NCBI GenBank assembly: GCA_964575895.1 | Contig: CAZNTE010000022.1 | Location: forward strand, 1 to 39,844 | Reading direction: 5' to 3' | Source: Gudongella sp964575895 | GTDB lineage: Bacteria; Bacillota; Clostridia; Tissierellales; Tissierellaceae | Length of the DNA stretch: 39,844 bases | Shown here: piece by piece, positions 31,401 to 39,712 of the stretch | Layout of the letters: each line of letters starts with the position of its first letter | How positions within the stretch are numbered: position 1 is the first letter of the stretch | Notes under the pieces: generated by a model | Told to the model about the DNA's origin: nothing | Seen by the model: the letters and a program-made list of their open reading frames with translations, nothing else | The model's database searches: none | Made by a program: the position numbers and the translations under genes

Positions 31401-32199
31401 AAAACCAAGGGTTTTCATACCAGTATTTCCTGGAACAAACAGCGAATATGACTCTGTTAGAGCCTTTGAAAAGGCAGGGGGAGAAGTAAGTAGCAGGGTA
31501 TTTAGAAATCAGTCAACACAGGATATTGAAGAGTCCCTGAAGGAATGGGAGGAAGAAATTAAGAATAGCCAGATTCTTATGATTCCAGGAGGATTCTCAG
31601 CAGGAGATGAGCCTGATGGTTCAGGTAAGTTCATAGCAACAGTATTCAGAAATCCAAGATTAAGTGATGCAGTTATGGATCTTCTTAAGAATAGGGATGG
31701 ATTGGTTCTTGGAGTATGCAATGGATTCCAAGCCCTAATTAAGCTTGGCTTATTGCCCTACGGAGACATAAGAGACATAGGTAAGGATGATCCAACACTT
31801 ACATTTAATAAGATAGGAAGACACATATCACAAGTTTCACCAACGAGAATTGCATCAAAACTTTCTCCTTGGCTAAAACACACAGAAATCGGGGAAATAT
31901 ATTACATGCCATTCTCCCATGGAGAGGGAAGATTTGTGGCAGATGAGAAAACCTTGAATAGATTAATTGATAATGGTCAAATAGCAACACAATATGTTGA
32001 TTTAAGTGGAAATGCAACATATGATGGGACCTATAATCCAAATGGATCCATGTACGCTGTGGAAGGTCTTACCAGTCCAGATGGAAGAGTATTTGGAAAG
32101 ATGGGCCATTCTGAAAGAATTGGATATGGAGTTTATAAGAATATTCCTGGTGAAAAAGATCAGAGGATATTCCAAGCGGGGATTGAATATTTCAAATAG
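28477..32199 (+). CDS. purL: Phosphoribosylformylglycinamidine synthase, single-chain
   Basis: This 1,240-residue enzyme is the large one-chain FGAM synthase: an N-terminal PurS-like region, a linker with TYWSDHCRHTTFFTEI (residues about 224-239), two AIRS-like synthetase halves (ETHNHPTEIEPFGGAATC and GGKDSMSGTF), and a C-terminal class I glutaminase with nucleophile Cys1081 (LVLGVCNGFQAL) and the His-Glu region PFSHGEGRF. It converts FGAR, glutamine and ATP to FGAM in purine synthesis. Many Firmicutes use separate PurS/PurL/PurQ instead; the single chain is typical of some Clostridia and Proteobacteria. It stands alone, away from other pur genes. GATGGAGGTAG precedes the ATG. Confidence 0.96.
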   Translation: MSHQIRRIFVEKKEGFNVEAKHLTSELKETLKLDSLKDVRILNRYDFTCKDAVDFEKIVKVVFSEPNVDVVYEDELPGGEDKVLAVEYLPGQYDQRADSAEQCIGILLEDNSSKVKAAKIYLFSGSLTNEEYIMIKEYMINPIDSREASMDLPMTLDDEKYEVSDIQVVDGFIQMDDKSLEEYRRSSNFAMSFDDILMIRDYFRDDEKRNPTVTELKVIDTYWSDHCRHTTFFTEIQDIKLQEGKYKKVLEVALEDYLQSRKDLSLTKPVTLMDLATINAKESKKLGLLDDLDISEEINACSIEIDVDIDGVDEKWLLMFKNETHNHPTEIEPFGGAATCLGGAIRDPLSGRSYVYQAMRVTGSGDPRQPLNETLPGKLPQRKITREAAKGYSSYGNQIGLATGQVTEVYHKGYVAKRMEVGAVIAAAPKYNVIRSQPEPGDIILLVGGKTGRDGIGGATGSSKSHTEESLIKSGAEVQKGNAPEERKIQRLFRNPALSRLIKRCNDFGAGGVSVAIGELADSLEINLDVVPKKYDGLDGTELAISESQERMAVVINPKDYEKFLELTHEENLQVTKVADVTDTNRLVMKWRGESILDIKRSFLNTNGAKQFARVELTSPEKEREYKENISFREGILETLSDLNVCSQQGMNAMFDNTVGASTVLMPLGGKYRLTPSEGMVAKIPVLKGNTNTCSIMTYGFDPYLCEWSPFHGGVYSVIESVAKVVALGGDRRKVRLSMQEYFEKLESDPVKWGKPFSALLGAYSAQKELGIAAIGGKDSMSGTFKDISVPPTIISFAVTHDKVDNVISSEFKKEDSSIYLFQVERDENQMPNYKKLRFGYDTIKRLVDEGKILSAKTISKGGVAAAIAKMSFGNKIGFEFKDMKLGEVFSVMPGSIIIELASGEDLPEEFKLIGTTIIEAKILFGNEEVSLDQLIKAWQEPLSKVFVIKEDELGQVNNLKGKESHKAYGGIKISKPRVFIPVFPGTNSEYDSVRAFEKAGGEVSSRVFRNQSTQDIEESLKEWEEEIKNSQILMIPGGFSAGDEPDGSGKFIATVFRNPRLSDAVMDLLKNRDGLVLGVCNGFQALIKLGLLPYGDIRDIGKDDPTLTFNKIGRHISQVSPTRIASKLSPWLKHTEIGEIYYMPFSHGEGRFVADEKTLNRLIDNGQIATQYVDLSGNATYDGTYNPNGSMYAVEGLTSPDGRVFGKMGHSERIGYGVYKNIPGEKDQRIFQAGIEYFK

Positions 32200-32205
32200 A
32201 ATTGT

Positions 32206-32230
32206 GGAAGGGTTAGCCCTTCCATTTTTC
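32206..32230 (+). terminator. Intrinsic terminator
   Basis: GGAAGGG (32206-32212) pairs with CCCTTCC (32217-32223), four-base loop, followed by ATTTTTC. Confidence 0.85.
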
Positions 32231-32304
32231 GTATAAAGATGGAATAAGTTTACTAATTTTGCTAAAATAGAGTCAAGATATAAAAGAAAAAGGGGGAAGG
32301 TAGG

Positions 32305-33192
32305 ATGAAATTTGTAACCTATGAGTATAATGAGGATGAAGCAATAGGGGTATTATCCAGGGATGAAAAAAGTATTTACTCCATGGAAGATGTTTTTAAG
32401 GAAGAAAGTTTTTCTAATATGATTTCCTTTATTTCATCTTTTAAGGAGGAGTGGGTTCATACTATAGTAGATTATATTGAGAGAGGAAGTAAGGGGATAG
32501 AAATCAAGGATGTAAAAATTCTATCACCAATAAAAAATCCTCCTCACGATATAATTTGCCTAGGAGTAAATTATCAAGATCACTTGGAAGAATCAAAAAA
32601 AGCTATGAAAACCAAATCCTTAGATGAAGTAAGTGCTCCAGTATACTTTTCCAAGAGAACCAGTGGAATCCTAGGACCAGAAACTGAAATAGATGGTCAT
32701 CTGGATATGGACAATTATCTTGATTATGAAGTGGAACTTGCAGTTATTATAGGCAAGAAGGGCAAGGACATTCCCAAGGACAAGGTTAGGGACTATATAT
32801 TTGGATATTCAATTTTCAATGATTTCTCAGCTAGAAAATTACAAAAACAACATACCCAGTGGTATAAGGGGAAAAGTCTTGATGATTTTTCAGTCATGGG
32901 TCCATGTATCTTACATTCTTCACAGATATCAAGTCCCTATCATGTGGATATAATGACCATGGTAAATGGTGAAATGAGACAGCAATCCAATACTAATATG
33001 TTAATTCATTCCATTGAAGAAATAATAGCTGATTTTTCAAGGGGTATAACCTTGGAACCAGGGGATATTATTATTACAGGGACACCAGCAGGTGTGGGCA
33101 TGGGCATGAATCCTCCAGGATACTTAAATTCTGGTGATGAAGTCGAATGCCATATTGATGGAATAGGAGTTTTGAGAAATAGGATAAAATAG
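32305..33192 (+). CDS. Fumarylacetoacetate hydrolase family protein
   Basis: This 295-residue protein has a small N-terminal domain (1-75) and a FAH-fold catalytic domain: ICLGVNYQDHLEES, VYFSKRTSGILGPETEID, the metal ligands in YEVELAVIIGKKG (Glu-x-Glu), FNDFSARKLQ, WYKGKSLDDFSVMGPC and ITGTPAGVGMGMNPPGYL. Members cleave or decarboxylate beta-diketo or hydroxy acids using Mg or Mn. It lies 20 bases upstream of hutI, so it is probably transcribed with the histidine-degradation genes and may act on a side product or downstream acid. That link is inferred; the family is functionally broad. AAAAGGGGGAAGG precedes the ATG. Confidence 0.88.
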   Translation: MKFVTYEYNEDEAIGVLSRDEKSIYSMEDVFKEESFSNMISFISSFKEEWVHTIVDYIERGSKGIEIKDVKILSPIKNPPHDIICLGVNYQDHLEESKKAMKTKSLDEVSAPVYFSKRTSGILGPETEIDGHLDMDNYLDYEVELAVIIGKKGKDIPKDKVRDYIFGYSIFNDFSARKLQKQHTQWYKGKSLDDFSVMGPCILHSSQISSPYHVDIMTMVNGEMRQQSNTNMLIHSIEEIIADFSRGITLEPGDIIITGTPAGVGMGMNPPGYLNSGDEVECHIDGIGVLRNRIK

Positions 33193-33212
33193 TAATAAGG
33201 GAGTGGTGTTTA

Positions 33213-34469
33213 GTGCAGGCAACACTTGTAATTAAAAACATTGGTAGCTTAATAACACTTAAGGGAGATAATGGACCAAGGAAGGGAAAACTCCAAAGTG
33301 AAATAGGTGAAATTAAGGATGGAATTGTAGCAGTGGAAAATGACAGAATTATATATGTTGGAAGTGGTGAACTCCCAGATAACATTGATTCTTCAAAGGC
33401 TAGGGTGATAGATGCTAAAGGTATGCTTGTTACACCTGGACTAATTGACTGTCATACACATCTGGTTCACGGTGGAAGCAGAGAGAATGAATTGGCAATG
33501 AAGTTGGAAGGCAAAGGATATCTTGAAATTCTTGCCAGTGGTGGTGGAATTCATTCAACTGCAAGGGCAACTAAAGAGGCATCATTTGAAGAACTTTATA
33601 ATAAGGCATATAAGAGTCTAGATATTATGAAGAGCTTTGGAATAACAACAGTAGAGGGAAAATCTGGATATGGCATAGGAAGTTTTGATACTGAGATTAA
33701 ACAAATGGAAGTCGCAAAAAAATTAAATAAAGATCATCCTCTAACCCTTATATCCACATTCATGGGAGCCCATGCAGTTCCTAAAGAGTACAAGGAAGAT
33801 TCAAATAAATTTGTGGACATACTAGTAGATGAAATGCTACCAAGGGTAAAAGAAATGGAATTAGCCAAGTTTTGCGATGTATTTTGTGAAGAAGGAGTAT
33901 TTACCATAGATCAATCTAGAAGAATATTACTTAAGGCAAAGGAATTAGGTTTTGTGGCTAAGATTCATGCAGATGAAATAGTATCCCTTGGAGGAGCTGA
34001 ATTAGCAGCTGAAGTTGGTGCTATATCTGCTGAACATTTAGTAGGTGCCAGTGACAAGGGAATTGAGGATATGGCAAAAGAAGGGGTAGTTGCAGTATTA
34101 CTACCAGGAACTAGCTTTAACCTAGGGAAAAAACAGCCAGCCAAGGCGAGATTGATGATAGAAAAAGGAGTTCCCGTTGCCCTATCAACTGACTATAATC
34201 CTGGAAGTTGTCCAACGGAAAACCTACAGTTCATAATGACCTTGGCAGCCTTGGACCTTAAAATGAGACCAGATGAAATAATAACTGGGGTCACTATGAA
34301 TGCTGCAGCAGCCCTGGGGATACAGAATGAAGTTGGTTCAATTGAAGTGGGCAAGAAGGCAGATTTAGCAATATTTGATATTCCAAATATTGAGTATATG
34401 ATTTATCATTTTGGAATAAACCATAACTTCATGACGATTAAAGATGGAGAAGTAGTATATACAAAGTAA
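33213..34469 (+). CDS. hutI: Imidazolonepropionase
   Basis: This 418-residue amidohydrolase starts at a GTG after AAGGGAG. It has the metal motif GLIDCHTHLVHGGSRENE, the segment SGGGIHSTARATKEASFEE and a TTVEGKSGYG loop. AKIHADEIVSLGGAELAAEVGAISAEHL (two overlapping motifs) supplies more ligands, and ALSTDYNPGSCPTENLQ gives the catalytic Asp. These are HutI features. It opens 4-imidazolone-5-propionate to N-formimino-L-glutamate, the third step of histidine breakdown. Urocanate hydratase, which makes its substrate, is the next gene, 17 bases downstream. Confidence 0.95.
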   Translation: MQATLVIKNIGSLITLKGDNGPRKGKLQSEIGEIKDGIVAVENDRIIYVGSGELPDNIDSSKARVIDAKGMLVTPGLIDCHTHLVHGGSRENELAMKLEGKGYLEILASGGGIHSTARATKEASFEELYNKAYKSLDIMKSFGITTVEGKSGYGIGSFDTEIKQMEVAKKLNKDHPLTLISTFMGAHAVPKEYKEDSNKFVDILVDEMLPRVKEMELAKFCDVFCEEGVFTIDQSRRILLKAKELGFVAKIHADEIVSLGGAELAAEVGAISAEHLVGASDKGIEDMAKEGVVAVLLPGTSFNLGKKQPAKARLMIEKGVPVALSTDYNPGSCPTENLQFIMTLAALDLKMRPDEIITGVTMNAAAALGIQNEVGSIEVGKKADLAIFDIPNIEYMIYHFGINHNFMTIKDGEVVYTK

Positions 34470-34486
34470 GTATTGGAGGGGTTAAT

Positions 34487-36514
34487 ATGTGGAGCAATGA
34501 AATTATTGGAGAATCAATGCATATTAAACTGGATGCCTATCTTCCTGAGTATCCAGAATTTCAGAAGTTTATTAGAAGAGCACCAAAAAGAGAACTAACC
34601 TTAACTGATAGGGAGATTAAACTAGCACTTAAGAATGCCCTTAGGTACATCCCTCAAGAGCTACATGAAAGGGTAGCACCGGAGTTTTTGGATGAGTTAT
34701 TAACCAGAGGAAGGATCTATGGATATAGATTTAGACCAAATACCTTAATTTATGGAAGACCAATTGATGATTACAAGGGAAAATGCATAGAAGGAAAGGC
34801 CTTTCAAGTGATGATTGATAATAACCTATCCTTTGATGTGGCCCTATATCCCTATGAATTGGTTACCTATGGTGAGACAGGACAGGTCTTTCAGAATTGG
34901 ATGCAATATAATCTAACTATGAAGTACTTGGAAGAATTAACCGATGAACAAACTCTGGTACTTCAATCAGGGCACCCCTTGGGGCTATTCAAATCCAGCA
35001 AGGAAAGCCCAAGGGTAATAATTACCAATGCACTTATGATAGGAGCTTATGATAATCAGGAGCAATGGATTAGGGCACAAGCTATGGGAGTGGCAAATTA
35101 TGGTCAAATGACAGCAGGTGGATGGATGTATATCGGACCCCAGGGAATTGTACATGGAACATATAATACCATACTCAATGCAGGCAGGATTAAGCTGGGA
35201 ATATCTGATAAGGATGATTTAAGTGGCCATATGTTTGTTAGTTCAGGACTTGGTGGCATGAGTGGAGCCCAGGGAAAGGCTGCCAAAATTGCTGGTGGAG
35301 TTGGAATTATTGCAGAAGTAGATATATCAAGGATTAATACAAGGCTAGAGCAAGGCTGGATTGATGAAGTTTTCACTGATATTGGGGAATTATTTAGAAC
35401 TGCAAAAGAGGCAATGGATGATAAAAGATCCTATGCCATAGCATACCATGGGAATATAATTGACCTATTGGAATACGCCCTAGATAATCATATCCATATA
35501 GAGTTATTATCAGATCAGACCTCTTGTCATGCACCATATGATGGAGGATATTGCCCACAGGGACTTAACTTCCAAGAGAGAACCAGGATGCTAAATGAAG
35601 ATAAGGAAGGTTTTAGAAAAGAAGTAGATAAGAGCCTTAGAAAACATTTTGACATTATTAATAAGTTAGTAAATAAGGGAACATATTTCTTCGATTATGG
35701 CAATAGCTTCCTTAAGGCAGTTTATGATTCAGGAGTTAGGGAAGTATCAAAAAATGGTCTTGATGATACTGAAGGTTTTATCTTCCCAAGTTATGTTGAA
35801 GATATAATGGGACCAATGTTATTTGACTATGGATATGGTCCATTTAGGTGGGTTTGTTTAAGTGGAGACCATGAAGATCTAATAAAAACTGATAAGGCTG
35901 CAATGGATTGCATCAATCCTGATAGAAGAGGCCAGGATAGAGATAATTATAATTGGATAAGGGATGCTGAAAAGAATAAACTTGTAGTTGGAACCCAAGC
36001 TAGAATACTGTATCAAGATGCAAAGGGGAGAACTGAGATTGCACTGAAGTTCAATGAGATGGTAAGGAAGAAGGAAGTTGGACCAATTATGCTAGGTAGG
36101 GATCATCATGATGTATCAGGAACAGATTCTCCATTTAGAGAAACATCCAATATAAAGGATGGAAGTAATGTTATGGCTGATATGGCAACCCACTGTTTTG
36201 CAGGAAATGCTGCCAGGGGCATGAGCCTAGTTGCCCTTCATAATGGTGGAGGGGTTGGAATCGGGAAATCTATAAATGGTGGCTTTGGAATGGTCCTTGA
36301 TGGATCTGATAGAGTTGATAATATTCTAAGGACTGCAATGCCATGGGATGTAATGAGTGGAGTAGCAAGAAGGGCCTGGGCAAGAAACGAAAATTCCATT
36401 GAGACAGTCATAGAATTTAACAAGGAAAATAGCAAGACTGACCATATAACCCTTCCATATATACCAAGGGAAGACTTCATTGATAATCTGTTGAAGGAAA
36501 AATTAAATAAATAG
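34487..36514 (+). CDS. hutU: Urocanate hydratase (long form)
   Basis: This 675-residue enzyme contains the urocanase segments WMYIGPQGIVHGTYNT, GLGGMSGAQGKAAKIAGGVG (NAD site), SDQTSCHAPYDGGYCPQG, GPIMLGRDHHDVSGTDSPFRE and ALHNGGGVGIGKSINGGFG. It adds water to urocanate, giving imidazolone propionate for HutI. At 675 residues it belongs to the long urocanase branch that also includes the animal enzyme, instead of the ~555-residue form of Bacillus and Pseudomonas. GGAGGGG precedes the ATG. No histidine ammonia-lyase or formiminoglutamate-processing gene is in the window, so the pathway must be completed elsewhere. Confidence 0.95.
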   Translation: MWSNEIIGESMHIKLDAYLPEYPEFQKFIRRAPKRELTLTDREIKLALKNALRYIPQELHERVAPEFLDELLTRGRIYGYRFRPNTLIYGRPIDDYKGKCIEGKAFQVMIDNNLSFDVALYPYELVTYGETGQVFQNWMQYNLTMKYLEELTDEQTLVLQSGHPLGLFKSSKESPRVIITNALMIGAYDNQEQWIRAQAMGVANYGQMTAGGWMYIGPQGIVHGTYNTILNAGRIKLGISDKDDLSGHMFVSSGLGGMSGAQGKAAKIAGGVGIIAEVDISRINTRLEQGWIDEVFTDIGELFRTAKEAMDDKRSYAIAYHGNIIDLLEYALDNHIHIELLSDQTSCHAPYDGGYCPQGLNFQERTRMLNEDKEGFRKEVDKSLRKHFDIINKLVNKGTYFFDYGNSFLKAVYDSGVREVSKNGLDDTEGFIFPSYVEDIMGPMLFDYGYGPFRWVCLSGDHEDLIKTDKAAMDCINPDRRGQDRDNYNWIRDAEKNKLVVGTQARILYQDAKGRTEIALKFNEMVRKKEVGPIMLGRDHHDVSGTDSPFRETSNIKDGSNVMADMATHCFAGNAARGMSLVALHNGGGVGIGKSINGGFGMVLDGSDRVDNILRTAMPWDVMSGVARRAWARNENSIETVIEFNKENSKTDHITLPYIPREDFIDNLLKEKLNK

Positions 36515-36520
36515 AAAAAT

Positions 36521-36548
36521 AAGACTCAGAGATGGGTCTTATTTCATT
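36521..36548 (+). terminator. Weak terminator hairpin
   Basis: AAGAC (36521-36525) pairs with GTCTT (36536-36540), with a further C-G pair inside, followed by ATTTCATT. Short, but placed directly after hutU. Confidence 0.45.
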
Positions 36549-36597
36549 ATAATGGGTATAAATTTGTAATAGTAACAATTAAAATGGAGGGTTAGTT

Positions 36598-37716
36598 ATG
36601 TATAAGAGAAATAGAATTATTCCCATCCTCCTAATAGTAGTGGTCTTTCTGTTAGGAGTAGTTTATTTATCTCGATTTAGCCTACAAGAAAAAGATAGTA
36701 ATATTGAACCAACAGAAGCTATTAAAGCACCTGAGCTACTTGGCCCAATCCCCAATTATTCAGGGACAGAATATGGACAGATATATCTTGCAGGTGGATG
36801 CTTTTGGGGTGTGCAAGCCTACTTTGATAGGATTGAAGGTATAGTCTATACAAATGTAGGTTATGCAAATGGTAATACTGAAACTACCAACTACTATGAG
36901 CTAAAAGAAACCAATCACGTGGAGGCTATTTATCTTGTATATGATAAGGATGTAATTAGTCTTGAAACTCTATTAGGGTACTTTTATTCAATTATTGATC
37001 CAACAATATTAAACAGACAGGGTAATGATGTTGGCACCCAGTATAGAACAGGAATATACTATGTTGAGGATAGTGACCTAGCCATAATAGAAAAGATTAC
37101 TCAAGAGGAATCAAAAAAATACTCAAAGCCTTTAGTTACTGAAATTGAGCCACTTCTAAACTATATTATCGCAGAAGATTTCCATCAGGACTATCTAGCC
37201 TGGAATCCAGGAGGGTATTGTCATATAGATCTATCAGAAATTCCTCAGGAAAAGCCATACGTTTATATTTCTGACTATAAAAAGCCATCTCTGGATGAGA
37301 TAAAGGATATGTTAAGTTCACTCCAGTATTCAATAACTCAGGAAAATGCTACAGAGATTGCCTTCCAGAATCCATATTGGAATAATGATGAAGAGGGAAT
37401 CTATGTGGATATAGTAACTGGAGAACCATTATTTTCATCCACTGATAAGTATGACTCCGGTTCAGGATGGCCAAGCTTTACCAAGCCCATACAATGGAAT
37501 GTTATTAAGTATAGGGTAGATGATTCTCATGGAATGAGAAGGGTTGAAGCAAGGAGTAGAATAGGAGATTCCCATCTTGGTCATGTGTTTGAAGATGGGC
37601 CAAAGGAAGAGGGAGGACTTAGATTTTGCATTAATAGTGGATCCCTTAAATTTATTCATGTTGAGGATTTAGAAAAGAGTGGCTATGGTGAATTCATAAG
37701 TTTATTCAATAATTAG
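36598..37716 (+). CDS. msrAB: Membrane-anchored MsrA-MsrB methionine sulfoxide reductase fusion
   Basis: This 372-residue protein has one N-terminal membrane segment (about 7-26) and then two catalytic domains facing outside. MsrA (58-215) has GGCFWG with catalytic Cys68 and the resolving Cys208 (NPGGYCHIDLS). MsrB (225-365) has SGSGWPSFTKPI, HLGHVFEDGP and catalytic Cys344 (GLRFCINS). The zinc-binding CxxC pairs of many MsrB proteins are absent. The fusion reduces both S- and R-methionine sulfoxide in exported proteins. GGAGGG precedes the ATG. No thioredoxin-like or CcdA-like electron donor is adjacent. Confidence 0.92.
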   Translation: MYKRNRIIPILLIVVVFLLGVVYLSRFSLQEKDSNIEPTEAIKAPELLGPIPNYSGTEYGQIYLAGGCFWGVQAYFDRIEGIVYTNVGYANGNTETTNYYELKETNHVEAIYLVYDKDVISLETLLGYFYSIIDPTILNRQGNDVGTQYRTGIYYVEDSDLAIIEKITQEESKKYSKPLVTEIEPLLNYIIAEDFHQDYLAWNPGGYCHIDLSEIPQEKPYVYISDYKKPSLDEIKDMLSSLQYSITQENATEIAFQNPYWNNDEEGIYVDIVTGEPLFSSTDKYDSGSGWPSFTKPIQWNVIKYRVDDSHGMRRVEARSRIGDSHLGHVFEDGPKEEGGLRFCINSGSLKFIHVEDLEKSGYGEFISLFNN

Positions 37717-37747
37717 AGGTTCTGGGCTAGGGGCCCAGAACCTCTTT
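37715..37747. terminator. Bidirectional terminator
   Basis: AGAGGTTCTGGGC (37715-37727) pairs perfectly with GCCCAGAACCTCT (37733-37745). It overlaps the stop codons of both convergent genes. Confidence 0.85.
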
Positions 37748-39712
37748 ATAATAGTCTTTTTCCATTATTTTTTGAGAAAAATAAAACTTTCCATCAATTA
37801 TTTTTGTGACACTATCAATATGATTTTGAAGAGTTTCCTTATCTATATCCATAGGAGAGTCAGGAATAAATTCATTTTTTCTTGAGTCATACTTGCCATA
37901 TTTTGATATGAAGCTCCTATTTGAAAGAATAACCAAGGGATCTTCATCAGACAGTATATCCCTTCCCATTAACAACCTGGAGTCAAAGGGAAGCCCCATA
38001 AGATTTGATATTGTGGGGATTATATCCAGACTTGATGCAGGTTTTTCCACCATTATTCTATCCATTCCAGGTTTATATATGATTAGATTGTTCTTATATA
38101 ATTGAAAATTATCTTCAACCTCTGACCCATTAAGCTCATCTATATATTTCTTATCCAAACCATAGGGGTAATGATCAGTACTTAGGACAATAAATGTATT
38201 ATGAGCTTTATTGTTTTCAAGGAGCATTTTTTCAAGGTACTCCAAGGCAAGATCAAGCTCAATTTGGGTTGCAAGATATGCTTTTACATTTGAACTATAA
38301 TTAAGGTGATCAACTTTATCCCTGTTCTTAAAGGCCATTGCATTACCTTCAAAAGTATATCTAAGGTGTCCGCTTACTGTCATATAGTAGACATGAAATC
38401 TGTCTTCATCAATATAATCTGGAATTGTAACTTCCATCATCTCCAAGTCAGATCTTGGCCAAGAGTTACTCATTACTAAACCATTGCCTATTCCTTTGAA
38501 GTCATAACCCATATTGGGGTGAGTACTATCTCTATCGTAATAATCATAACTGTGATTATGGTATGCTTTAGTTAGGTACCCAAGTTTTTTTAATTGATTC
38601 CCCATGGCAAAGGGCATATAGTTATCCTTAGATAGGCTATAACTCCAGACACCAGGTTTAGGTAGAAGACTAGTAGTTGCTACATATTCTCCATCTGAAG
38701 TGCTTACTCCCCAAATGGATGTATAGAAGTTTTCAAAATAGAAGCCCTTATTAACCATCTTATATAGAGTCGGTGTAAGGTCCTCTTTAACTGCCAAATG
38801 AGAAAAGCCTTCTGCAGTAATGAATATTAGATTGTGATCCTTGAAAAATTCCGTATATTCATTTTTTTTACTTGGATTTATAGCATTAAAATATTGGTGC
38901 ATAGCAAGTATTTCCTTATCCGTCTCATTTTGGATTAGTTTTTCGAAATCAATTTCTAGAGTATTGTACTCAGGTATTTTTTCCTCAACTACTTCTATTT
39001 CTTCTTCCTTTTCTTCTTGTTTTTCAATTATGGCAACAACCATCTCTTCCTGGTCAATTTTTGGTTTCCATTTAAAAATCTGTCTTTTTGAATCCAATCG
39101 AAAATAGGTAATCATACCTAAGTTTTCAACTGAGAATTCAGGTTGATGTATATTATAATATAGGTTGTAAGGGGAGTTGGTTTCCTTTCCACCCAGGTTG
39201 ATGAAGACTAGTGCTAGAAGATGAGCAGATAGTCCTAAGGCTATTAACATGTATAATTTTGATTTCTTACTTAAGGTATAAGGTCTAAGCTTCTTCCTAT
39301 AAACTAACAGGAGAATTAGGGGAGTGAATATAGGGACTAGAAAATGAATGCTTTTTTTAATGCCAAATAAAGCTTCGGTGGCAAACTCTAAAACCTTTCC
39401 AGCGTTCCCTGCAGAATAAGCTATATAAAAAGTCTTGAAGATATTAAAGTAAACCAATTGAGAAGCGAATAGAAAAGATATAAGCCCAAGAGAAGTGTAA
39501 AACATTATTAACTCAAATTTTTGTGGTAATAGGTTGCAAATCAAGGTTAGGATGGAAGCAATTGATAATGTAAATAGGATAGTATAAAAAATACCAATAT
39601 TAAATACATCTATTCCTAGGAAGATTTTTAAGGAAAGCTCCAAGAATAGGATTGTAAAAAGATAGATAAAGAATATGATATTACTAAAAAATAAGTTCTT
39701 AAACTTTTGCAA
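37727..39712 (-). CDS. LTA synthase family sulfatase-fold membrane protein
   Basis: This 661-residue protein has five N-terminal membrane segments (about 9-28, 38-60, 67-90, 122-137 and 154-173), a linker with a glutamate-rich stretch (229-246), and an extracellular sulfatase-type domain from about 285. Active-site residues match lipoteichoic acid synthases: Glu301 (FITAEGFSHLAV), the nucleophile Thr338 (GVSTSDGEYVATTSLLP) and the late STDHYPYG metal site. LTA synthases transfer glycerol phosphate from phosphatidylglycerol to a growing polymer; related enzymes modify other surface glycans. The start is a TTG, eight bases after AAGGAG. It reads away from the window end and appears complete. 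Confidence 0.87.
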   Translation of the reverse strand: MQKFKNLFFSNIIFFIYLFTILFLELSLKIFLGIDVFNIGIFYTILFTLSIASILTLICNLLPQKFELIMFYTSLGLISFLFASQLVYFNIFKTFYIAYSAGNAGKVLEFATEALFGIKKSIHFLVPIFTPLILLLVYRKKLRPYTLSKKSKLYMLIALGLSAHLLALVFINLGGKETNSPYNLYYNIHQPEFSVENLGMITYFRLDSKRQIFKWKPKIDQEEMVVAIIEKQEEKEEEIEVVEEKIPEYNTLEIDFEKLIQNETDKEILAMHQYFNAINPSKKNEYTEFFKDHNLIFITAEGFSHLAVKEDLTPTLYKMVNKGFYFENFYTSIWGVSTSDGEYVATTSLLPKPGVWSYSLSKDNYMPFAMGNQLKKLGYLTKAYHNHSYDYYDRDSTHPNMGYDFKGIGNGLVMSNSWPRSDLEMMEVTIPDYIDEDRFHVYYMTVSGHLRYTFEGNAMAFKNRDKVDHLNYSSNVKAYLATQIELDLALEYLEKMLLENNKAHNTFIVLSTDHYPYGLDKKYIDELNGSEVEDNFQLYKNNLIIYKPGMDRIMVEKPASSLDIIPTISNLMGLPFDSRLLMGRDILSDEDPLVILSNRSFISKYGKYDSRKNEFIPDSPMDIDKETLQNHIDSVTKIIDGKFYFSQKIMEKDYYKEVLGP

